Part shown: piece after piece, positions 1 to 5,796 of the stretch | How the letters are laid out: every line of letters starts with the position of its first letter | Position numbering within the stretch: position 1 is the first letter of the stretch | Origin: JBDGRJ01 sp042218115 | GTDB lineage: Bacteria > Patescibacteriota > Patescibacteriia > Magasanikbacterales > UBA922 | Assembly: GCA_042218115.1 (NCBI GenBank) | Contig: JBDGRJ010000076.1 | Coordinates: 1 to 9,354 of the forward strand | Length of the DNA: 9,354 nucleotides | Direction of reading: 5' to 3' | Position numbers and translations under genes: made by a program | The notes under the pieces: generated by a model | Databases searched by the model: none | What the model saw: the letters and a program-made list of their open reading frames with translations, nothing else | Told to the model about the DNA's origin: nothing

Positions 1-61
1 CGGCACCGAGCCCGATAATGAAGCCGGATATTATTAAGAATAGACCTAGAAATTCGAGCAT
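1..61 (-). CDS. N-terminal fragment of a hydrophobic (membrane) protein, cut by the window edge
   Basis: An ATG at 61-59 on the minus strand opens a frame that stays open to position 1. The 20 visible residues begin MLEFLGLFLI and end GLGA. They are almost entirely hydrophobic with one acidic residue near the start, which fits a first transmembrane helix or signal anchor. The start lies 36 bp after the stop of the acidic upstream gene on the same strand, so co-transcription is likely. No Shine-Dalgarno sequence precedes it, as for all its neighbours. The fragment is too short to assign a family. The only real evidence that it is a gene is its position, strand and composition. Confidence 0.5.
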   Translation of the reverse strand, partial: MLEFLGLFLIISGFIIGLGA

Positions 62-97
62 TGATTGTAAACTATTATTTAATTCTCAATAAAAGCT

Positions 98-865
98 TTA
101 CTCTTCTTCGTCTCCAACTCTGTCTACATTAACTTCAGCTTCAATCTCCCAGTTTCCCTCATCATCCTCGGTTACCTCCTCAATGTCTACAGAAACCGAT
201 TCAATGGTTCTTAAGCCTGTATATTTATTCTCTCCCTTATGGTTAACGGTCTTACCTTTTCTGCTTATTATTTTAGATCTTTGTAAGGCTTCAGTGATTA
301 ACTTTTTGAAAGACCCGTCTTTACTTAAGGTTTCAACTTGGATATGCTCATGTTCGGACTCTTCATCTGTTTTATCGTTCTGCTCACTTATATCTTCATA
401 AACTGAGATTTTCACAAACCTGGATTCACCTTCTATAGGAACTGGAGAGTCGGGCTGTTTGGGTCTACCCTGAACATCTATCCTCCTAGTAACAATAATT
501 TCATCTTCTTTTTCTAGGTCAGTATAATCACCAAACTCCTCATCTTCTGCTAATAAATTTTCAGAGTATCTAGATAAAATAGGACGACCAACTTTATCAC
601 TCAAGATTTCAGTCTCTATTCGGCCGGTTCCATCATACTCTTTAGATATGTCTCTGATCATTTTCTTTTTTGCTTCTTCTCCATTTGTCCGCTCTGATTC
701 TATGATGCCTGCAAGCTCTTGACCTGGTTCATTTAAATCTTCTGGAGTTTCAGCGTCCATGCAATTAATAGTAGCAACACTGGCTGCTCCAGCTAACAGT
801 AATTCCACCTTGCTAGGTTGTTTTTGAGAAGCACGTTCCATACCTCCTGAATCTAGACCTTCCAT
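98..865 (-). CDS. Acidic protein of unknown function with a short hydrophobic segment near the N terminus
   Basis: This 255-residue protein is not one I recognise. The first 20 residues are polar with several Lys/Arg. A short hydrophobic stretch (about 22-34, LLLAGAASVATIN) ends in Cys35, and the rest is polar and very rich in Glu/Asp. The layout resembles a weak signal peptide or lipoprotein signal, but the residues before Cys35 (T-I-N) do not make a proper lipobox and the hydrophobic core is short, so export is uncertain. The C-terminal third has alternating stretches that look like beta strands (FVKISVY, VSVDIEEV, WEIEAEVNV). The acidic tail ends GDEEE. ATG at 865 is chosen because a promoter with a perfect -10 lies about 35 bp upstream. 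Met9 is an alternative, but the GGAGGT before it directly abuts the ATG. The gene follows the SPFH gene on the same strand, which may hint at a shared role. Confidence 0.8.
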   Translation of the reverse strand: MEGLDSGGMERASQKQPSKVELLLAGAASVATINCMDAETPEDLNEPGQELAGIIESERTNGEEAKKKMIRDISKEYDGTGRIETEILSDKVGRPILSRYSENLLAEDEEFGDYTDLEKEDEIIVTRRIDVQGRPKQPDSPVPIEGESRFVKISVYEDISEQNDKTDEESEHEHIQVETLSKDGSFKKLITEALQRSKIISRKGKTVNHKGENKYTGLRTIESVSVDIEEVTEDDEGNWEIEAEVNVDRVGDEEE

Positions 866-899
866 AAATTTTTGTTAAATTTAGACAATACCTGTATCG

Positions 900-927
900 A
901 TTATACCATTTTAAAAGAAAAACACAA
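900..927 (-). promoter_or_regulatory. Sigma-70-type promoter for the acidic orphan gene
   Basis: Reading the minus strand, TTGTGT (927-922, three of six matches to TTGACA) is followed after 16 bp by a perfect TATAAT (905-900). Transcription would start near 893, leaving a leader of about 27 nt before the ATG at 865. The spacer between the SPFH gene and this gene is 123 bp, the longest in the window, which supports an independent promoter. The -10 is strong and the -35 weak. Read by eye only. Confidence 0.55.
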
Positions 928-943
928 TCTATGTTAATTCTAT

Positions 944-974
944 GAGCCTCAAATTAGAAAATGTTCTGAGTCTC
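944..974 (-). terminator. Weak inverted repeat downstream of the SPFH gene
   Basis: On the minus strand GAGACTCA (974-967) pairs with TGAGGCTC (951-944) in an 8-bp stem with one A-G mismatch and a 15-nt loop. It begins 14 nt after the SPFH stop codon. No T-run follows directly, so it is a poor intrinsic terminator. It could be a transcript 3'-end stabilising hairpin, or chance. Confidence 0.2.
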
Positions 975-988
975 TTAACTTAACAAGC

Positions 989-1582
989 TTAATCCTCAGC
1001 AGTCCGACTAAACTCAGCTCGATCCGCTACTTCGCTTAGAAGAACATTTTCTACATAAATTCCTCTCGGATAAAGTATCTCTTCCAGTTTATTTTTAAGC
1101 TCAGTTTCTACTTCATCCCTCTTTTCTCCGACCATCTCTTGTTTGGTAAACTCACTGGCTACCATTCTTATTCTACTTCTCACTGTAGGCCGGATAATTT
1201 TGGAAACAAAATCTTCACCTATATTCTGCCAAATATCAGGAATTTGCTCTACATCAAGCCGTAAAAGTAGAGTCCCCTCTACAGCTATCTTCCTCTCATC
1301 CTTGGTTACTGCTGCAATCGGTATGTCACCTAGTGCTCGCCTATTTTCCAAGTTGAAGTCTCTTGTAATGCTGTATTCTAATGTCTGAGTGTTGAATAGC
1401 TTTGCTTTCTGCCAAAAAGGAATCTTGAAGTGTAGTCCGGGGGTTAAAACTTTCTTTAGTACTCCTCTTCCTCGGTCATATACTACTGCTACATACCCAG
1501 GAGGGACATTGATAAACACTCCTTTTAGTACATCCTCCATTACGAAGGAGTACATTAATTTGTCGATTGAGTTATCTGACAT
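989..1582 (-). CDS. Minimal SPFH/prohibitin (band 7) domain protein
   Basis: The 197-residue protein matches the core of the SPFH (stomatin/prohibitin/flotillin/HflKC) family. It has the entry segment VPPGYVAVVYDRG (about 26-38), LTPGLHFKIPF (46-56), then the strand and helix region with DERKIAVEGTLLLRLD (95-110) and the prohibitin-like IIRPTVRSRIRMVASEFT (129-146), ending with YVENVLLSEV (176-185). Family members form large ring or cage oligomers on membranes and often regulate FtsH-type proteases. Two usual parts are missing. There is no N-terminal transmembrane helix (residues 1-21 are amphipathic at best), and the long C-terminal coiled coil is absent because the protein stops 12 residues after the SPFH core. 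The other minus-strand frames after the stop do not continue the family, so this is not an obvious frameshift. It has its own promoter and lies between yidC and an acidic orphan. Confidence 0.88.
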   Translation of the reverse strand: MSDNSIDKLMYSFVMEDVLKGVFINVPPGYVAVVYDRGRGVLKKVLTPGLHFKIPFWQKAKLFNTQTLEYSITRDFNLENRRALGDIPIAAVTKDERKIAVEGTLLLRLDVEQIPDIWQNIGEDFVSKIIRPTVRSRIRMVASEFTKQEMVGEKRDEVETELKNKLEEILYPRGIYVENVLLSEVADRAEFSRTAED

Positions 1583-1609
1583 ACTGTAAGATTAATTAAA
1601 GTTAGGGGT

Positions 1610-1638
1610 AGTATAAGGGTATTGCTCTAATTTTACAA
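1610..1638 (-). promoter_or_regulatory. Sigma-70-type promoter for the SPFH gene
   Basis: On the minus strand TTGTAA (1638-1633, four of six to consensus) and TATACT (1615-1610, five of six) are separated by exactly 17 bp. Both lie in the 66-bp gap between yidC and the SPFH gene. Transcription would begin near 1603, giving a leader of about 20 nt before the ATG at 1582. There is no recognisable Shine-Dalgarno sequence in that leader. No terminator is visible after yidC, so read-through from the upstream operon probably adds to expression. Confidence 0.55.
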
Positions 1639-1648
1639 GCTTTGACAG

Positions 1649-2359
1649 CTATTCATCGCCTTCAGCCGGCACAAAAAATGGCTCTATAATCTGGCTTGCA
1701 ATCACAGAAAATAGTATAGAAGCTATTATAAACAGTGCTTTCACCGCAGGTAAATACCATAGGGTTAAAAAAGTTACCATAGGGAAGGCTATTACATACC
1801 ATAAATCCTTTTTTTGCAGGTCATCATTTTGTTTGGCATCGGTATAGACGTCAAACAACAACCACAAGCCTACTATACCGGGAAGTATGAAGGTGCCGGT
1901 GGCAGCTAGATCCATGCCCAAAAAGACAGTGTTTATAGCTCCCGGAAAGGTAACGACCGGGTAAAGAAACTCAGCGATCCTATCACCCTTGATTCCATAC
2001 AGAAATACCTGATACAAAAGAATCAGCACCAGCCCCTGCAAAGCTAAAGAGGTCGCCTTGGCCCAAGGCCTGACCTTCTTTTCTTTTAGTGTCTCTCTTA
2101 TTCTCTGTTTTTGTAGTACGGGATCGTCTTTAAAATCTTTTTTTATCTGTTCTACTTCTTCTTCTAGCCCTTCATTCTTTGCTTTATTTCTCTTATTGAT
2201 GATAGTAAGAGGTAAAAGTACCAATCTAAGTAAAAAAGTAAGTATAATTACGGACCAGCCTAAGCTATAGCCGGCCCAATTATTGTATATCCAGATCAAA
2301 ACATTGAAAGTAGGTTCAAAAAGTATTTGGTTCCACAGCTCGATCATTATTGAGGTCAT
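1649..2359 (-). CDS. yidC: YidC/Oxa1/Alb3-type membrane protein insertase, short core form
   Basis: This 236-residue membrane protein inserts proteins into the cytoplasmic membrane, alone or with SecYEG. The amphipathic N-terminal part (ILFEPTFNVLIWIYNNWAGY, about 12-31) leads into the first core helix WSVIILTFLLRLVLLPLT (35-52). That helix carries Arg45, the conserved positive residue of the hydrophilic groove. A charged cytoplasmic hairpin follows (about 55-100, rich in Lys/Glu), matching the coiled-coil C1 loop of the family. Further membrane helices lie near 103-121, 150-170, 186-202 and 205-225. The large periplasmic domain of Gram-negative YidC is absent, as in Gram-positive and many small-genome forms. 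The acidic tail PAEGDE lacks the usual basic C-terminal tail that contacts ribosomes. The start is ATG at 2359. Met5 is an alternative. The gene follows cca after 13 bp and is not beside rpmH/rnpA, the usual bacterial yidC location. Confidence 0.85.
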   Translation of the reverse strand: MTSIMIELWNQILFEPTFNVLIWIYNNWAGYSLGWSVIILTFLLRLVLLPLTIINKRNKAKNEGLEEEVEQIKKDFKDDPVLQKQRIRETLKEKKVRPWAKATSLALQGLVLILLYQVFLYGIKGDRIAEFLYPVVTFPGAINTVFLGMDLAATGTFILPGIVGLWLLFDVYTDAKQNDDLQKKDLWYVIAFPMVTFLTLWYLPAVKALFIIASILFSVIASQIIEPFFVPAEGDE

Positions 2360-2372
2360 AGAATTTATTTAT

Positions 2373-3917
2373 TTAATCACGCAATTCCCAATCTTCAGCT
2401 TGGGCTAAATATTTATCTTTAATACTATCAAGATACTCTCTTGCTGCTTTGTGTTCATTTAAAATCTTCCCCTCTAGGATTGCCTCTTCAATATCCTCTT
2501 TTATCTTACCCACGGTTGGTCCGGGCTTTAATCCACACTCATCCATTATCTCGTCACCTCCTACCGGCGATTGGAACTGTCGCAGCTTGTCCCTTTTTAT
2601 TACCTCTATAATCTTCTGTTCTAGTTTATCATAATTTTCAAGATATTTCTGCTCTCGCCGGGAACTGCCCGTGGTGATATCGCTGCGCCCCAGCTTTAAT
2701 AGATCGTCTAGCTGATATTCAAGCTCGACCACTAATTTTCTTACCGCACTGTCAGTAATCTTTTCCTGGTCCATTATTAGCTGAACCGGTTGCTGATGCC
2801 AGCGCACCAAATCGGCGATATAGTTCGTATTTTTTTTACTCATATTTAATCTCTCACCGATCTCGTAGACTATTTTTCTGCCTACGTGCTCATGCATATC
2901 GAAAGTCCAACCTCGATCAGAATCAAACTCTTTGGTCTCAGGTTTTCCGATATCGTGAAGTAAAGCAGCAAATACCAGCAGCTCATTGTTGGTCCTGCCA
3001 GCTATGTTATCTACTACCTCAAAGGTGTGGGCTAGATTATCCTTGTGACTGATACCTTGTCTCTGCTCTTTGCGGCTAAACTTCATAACTTCCGGTAAAA
3101 ACTCGGCCATCAGCTCCGTTTCATATAATATCCACAACCCTATCGAAGGCTTGGGAGTAGAAAGTAATTTCAAAAACTCATCTCTAATTCTTTCTTGTGA
3201 GATAATACTGAGTCTATCGTTGTTTTTTTCTATAGCAGAATAGGTTTTTCGTTCAATTTCAAACTCTAATTTGGCTGCAAACCTAGCTGCTCTTAACATA
3301 CGCAAAGGGTCTTCTTGAAATGTCTCTTCGGGGCTGTGCGGTGTGGCCAGAAGCTCTTTGTCAATATCCTCTCTACCCCCAAAGGGGTCTACCAGCTCTC
3401 CCAGACCATCTGAGCTAACTTTCCGAGCCATAGCATTTACAGTGAAATCACGACGATGAAGGTCCTCCTCTAATGTGGCGGATTCCACATCTGGTTTTCT
3501 AGAGTTATCTTGATAGCTCTCCTTCCTTGTGCCGGCAAACTCCAGCTCAAACCCGCCGTGTTCCTCCTCGATTACATAGCGAGCAGTATCAAACTCCTCA
3601 AATAGTATCAATGATCCGGCCTCAAGATTTTCATCTAATTTTTGTGCAAACTCGACTCCGCTCCCCTCAAGAGTAAAATCTATATCTTCTTTTGGTTCCG
3701 GTTTTACTATCTCCGGATCGGGTACATCTTGTTCAGTAGGGTCTTGATTTAATACCGGCTTAATGGCATTTCTCTCCTCTACCGTGAATTTATCTTTATA
3801 GCCGGGGTTTTCAGATTCCATTATCTGATCACGCACATATCCACCCACTACATATACTGGCATACCCAGCTCTTGTGAGGTCTGATAAATTTTATTGAAA
3901 ATCTGTTTTTTATTCAT
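2373..3917 (-). CDS. cca: CCA tRNA nucleotidyltransferase (class II) with HD domain
   Basis: The 514-residue enzyme adds or repairs the 3' CCA end of tRNAs from CTP and ATP. The polymerase head shows VVGGYVRD (23-30), the metal-binding DID (78-80), RRDFTVNAMA (155-164), the DPFGGREDI segment (177-185) and the nucleotide-selecting EDPLR (202-206). The EDxxR form points to a CCA-adding enzyme or an A- or C-adding specialist rather than poly(A) polymerase. An HD phosphohydrolase-like domain follows (His291, His297, LLHDIGKP at 319-326, HEH at 342-344), and the C-terminal part contains PVGGDEIMDECGLKPG (451-466). An acidic, proline-containing insertion of about 40 residues (31-77) separates VRD from DID, where the family normally has around ten residues. 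ATG at 3917 is preferred over an adjacent TTG at 3920. It overlaps the end of gpsA by 8 bases, indicating translational coupling. Confidence 0.9.
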   Translation of the reverse strand: MNKKQIFNKIYQTSQELGMPVYVVGGYVRDQIMESENPGYKDKFTVEERNAIKPVLNQDPTEQDVPDPEIVKPEPKEDIDFTLEGSGVEFAQKLDENLEAGSLILFEEFDTARYVIEEEHGGFELEFAGTRKESYQDNSRKPDVESATLEEDLHRRDFTVNAMARKVSSDGLGELVDPFGGREDIDKELLATPHSPEETFQEDPLRMLRAARFAAKLEFEIERKTYSAIEKNNDRLSIISQERIRDEFLKLLSTPKPSIGLWILYETELMAEFLPEVMKFSRKEQRQGISHKDNLAHTFEVVDNIAGRTNNELLVFAALLHDIGKPETKEFDSDRGWTFDMHEHVGRKIVYEIGERLNMSKKNTNYIADLVRWHQQPVQLIMDQEKITDSAVRKLVVELEYQLDDLLKLGRSDITTGSSRREQKYLENYDKLEQKIIEVIKRDKLRQFQSPVGGDEIMDECGLKPGPTVGKIKEDIEEAILEGKILNEHKAAREYLDSIKDKYLAQAEDWELRD

Positions 3918-4899
3918 CAAATAGAGAAAATAAATGTTCCTTATCTATACTGCAAGTGCCTGTCTGAATACACCCATGCACTAATTTAGCGAATTTACAG
4001 GAAATGTCAAACTTATCAGCCAACTCACAGAAAACCTGAACTGCTTCCAGTCCCTCCACAGTTTGTCCGACTGCCTGCTTAGCCTCTTCTACGTTCTTGC
4101 CCTCGGCCAGATATTCACCAAACCTGCGATTCCTACTCGAATCTGCTAACGCTGTACCTATCAGATCCCCCACCCCGGCCAAATCAAACATAGTCTCTCT
4201 GTCACCGCCCATTTTTTCTACCAAATCAGCTATCTCTTCAATGGCTATAGTCAACAAAGCCGACTTGGTATTTAGCGGCAGATCCATACCGTCACAAATA
4301 CCGAGAGCTATAGCGTAGACATTTTTAAATGCCGACCCCACTTGGATCCCGATCATATCCCTGGTTCTCTTTAGTTTTAGATAGTCATTTTCCAATACAT
4401 CCTTAATCTCATCAGCAGTGGACAGCTCCTCGGCTGCCAGATTCATAGCAGTAAACTGCTCTCTAGCTAGCTGGTTTGCTACTGCTGGTCCAGCTAAGGT
4501 TGCTATATTCTCTGCTCTAGAGTTATTTAATCCCTTAATAATATCAGTGGTCAAAGTCAGCGACTCAGAGTCTATTCCTTTAGTAAAGTTTATCAGAAGC
4601 TGATCCGACTCTATATATTGCCCGACATCTTCTATCGTCTCTTTGATAGCTGAACTTGCTACTATAAAGCAAACCATATCAGATCCTACAATTGCTTGCT
4701 GCATGTTTAAGGTTGCAGTTACTTTGTCGGATATATTAATCTCGGGAAGATATTTTTTATTCTCACGGTGCGTTTTAATCTGCTTGATCGGGTCCGGATC
4801 TCCGTCCCAGTTCCACAGGCTTACCTTATTTCCGTTCTTTGCTAAAGTGTTTGCTATAGTAGTACCAAAGTTTCCGGCTCCTAATACGCAAATATTCAT
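3910..4899 (-). CDS. gpsA: NAD(P)H-dependent glycerol-3-phosphate dehydrogenase
   Basis: The 329-residue cytosolic enzyme reduces dihydroxyacetone phosphate to sn-glycerol 3-phosphate, the backbone of phospholipids. The Rossmann motif GAGNFG is at 7-12. The family marker HRENKKYLP is at 44-52, and the FTKGI segment holds Lys107. The C-terminal helical domain contains AFKNVYAIALGICDGM (190-205), with the expected catalytic Lys192, and LAGVGDLIGT plus SRNRRFG (240-261), the substrate-phosphate region. The length is normal. The usual GPS/T-x-A-x-E signature is altered to AGPAVANQ (136-143) and the following proline-threonine to FT, so this is a divergent member. ATG at 4899 overlaps the TGA of uppP in an ATGA arrangement. 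The gene end overlaps cca. The coupling places G3P synthesis in a membrane-related operon. Confidence 0.93.
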   Translation of the reverse strand: MNICVLGAGNFGTTIANTLAKNGNKVSLWNWDGDPDPIKQIKTHRENKKYLPEINISDKVTATLNMQQAIVGSDMVCFIVASSAIKETIEDVGQYIESDQLLINFTKGIDSESLTLTTDIIKGLNNSRAENIATLAGPAVANQLAREQFTAMNLAAEELSTADEIKDVLENDYLKLKRTRDMIGIQVGSAFKNVYAIALGICDGMDLPLNTKSALLTIAIEEIADLVEKMGGDRETMFDLAGVGDLIGTALADSSRNRRFGEYLAEGKNVEEAKQAVGQTVEGLEAVQVFCELADKFDISCKFAKLVHGCIQTGTCSIDKEHLFSLFDE

Positions 4900-5795
4900 A
4901 CTAAAAAGATTAAGATTAGTACACCGACTAATATTCTATAGAATACAAAAGGAAGATAGTTCCATTTTTTTATAATCTTCATTAGCAACCAAATAGCAAA
5001 AAAGCCGCTCACCGCTGAGATAATAAAGCCTACAAACAAAGTTGACAAGGTTATATACTCCAGTCCGGTCTGATACAGCTCCCACACCTCCAGCAGGCCC
5101 GCTAGAGCAATGACAGGCACACTCATAAGAAAAGAGAACTCAGCAGCGGTATCTTTTTTTAACTTAGAGAACAAACCGGCGGTCATAGTAATGCCGGAGC
5201 GGCTGGTGCCTGGAATGAGGGCTATAGCTTGAGCGATACTTATTATTATTACTTGCCCCCAGCTCATCTCCTCGAGTTTATCCTTTTGTTCCGATTTTAG
5301 AGATTTGCTGAATCTATCAGAAATACCCAAAACTACCCCCCAGACAATGAGACTTATAGCTACCACCAACGGCGATCTAAGGGCACCCTCAATGATATCC
5401 TCAAAGAAAAAACCCACTATTCCCGCTGGGATAATAGAGACAAGAAGCATCCAACCCAACTGCTNNNNNNNNNNNNNNNNNNNNNNNNNNNNNNNNNNNN
5501 NNNNNNNNNNNNNNNNNNNNNNNNNNNNNNNNNNNNNNNNNNNATTTTGTCGCTCCTCTGTCTTTTGATCAAACAGACCGACAATAAAACTTTTGGCTAT
5601 AGTCCACAATTTCTCCCAAAAAAACACGACGACAGCTGCAAGAGTACCCAAATGTACTACCACATCAAAAGCTAAACCTTGATCAGCCCAACCTAAAAGC
5701 TCGGGTATAAAAATGAGATGTCCCGAAGAAGAAATGGGAAGAAACTCTGCGATCCCTTGAATTACACCTAATACGACTGAGTGTATGATGCCCAT
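4896..5795 (-). CDS. uppP: Undecaprenyl-diphosphate phosphatase (BacA/UppP), interrupted by an assembly gap
   Basis: This membrane enzyme removes a phosphate from undecaprenyl diphosphate so the lipid carrier can be reused for peptidoglycan and surface glycans. Both catalytic signatures are visible: QGIAEFLPISSSGH (13-26, the E/Q-xxx-E motif with Gln13, Glu17 and His26) and PGTSRSG (195-201 in the current model). Both lie outside the gap. Multiple hydrophobic helices fill the rest. A 79-N gap removes about 26 residues in the loop between the third helix region and the QLGWMLLVSIIPAG helix. The sequence on both sides is in one frame, because 79 N restores the frame. Model length is 299, somewhat longer than the usual 265-280, so the gap size may be an estimate. 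The start lies 1 bp after the metK stop, and the end overlaps gpsA by 4 bases. Confidence 0.93.
   Translation of the reverse strand: MGIIHSVVLGVIQGIAEFLPISSSGHLIFIPELLGWADQGLAFDVVVHLGTLAAVVVFFWEKLWTIAKSFIVGLFDQKTEERQNXXXXXXXXXXXXXXXXXXXXXXXXXXXQLGWMLLVSIIPAGIVGFFFEDIIEGALRSPLVVAISLIVWGVVLGISDRFSKSLKSEQKDKLEEMSWGQVIIISIAQAIALIPGTSRSGITMTAGLFSKLKKDTAAEFSFLMSVPVIALAGLLEVWELYQTGLEYITLSTLFVGFIISAVSGFFAIWLLMKIIKKWNYLPFVFYRILVGVLILIFLV
5465..5543. other. Assembly gap (79 N) inside uppP
   Basis: A run of 79 undetermined bases. Its length is consistent with an uninterrupted uppP frame (79 leaves remainder 1 on division by 3, as required by the flanking 252 and 569 coding bases). This does not prove the true length. 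Confidence 0.99.
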
Positions 5796-5796
5796 A

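Noticed and set aside
842..847. GGAGGT on the minus strand before Met9 of the acidic orphan, as a strong ribosome binding site
   Set aside because: It touches the ATG with no spacer, whereas a working site needs about 5-9 bases. It also encodes Gly-Gly in the longer frame, and no other gene in the window uses such a site.
866..988. Frameshifted C-terminal continuation of the SPFH protein in the spacer after its stop
   Set aside because: Translating the other minus-strand frames gives early stops and no coiled-coil-like sequence, so the short protein appears genuine.
4896..4899. Alternative genetic code with TGA read as glycine (as in Gracilibacteria/Absconditabacteria)
   Set aside because: TGA ends uppP at the expected C terminus in an ATGA overlap, and no other gene in the window contains an in-frame TGA where glycine would be expected.
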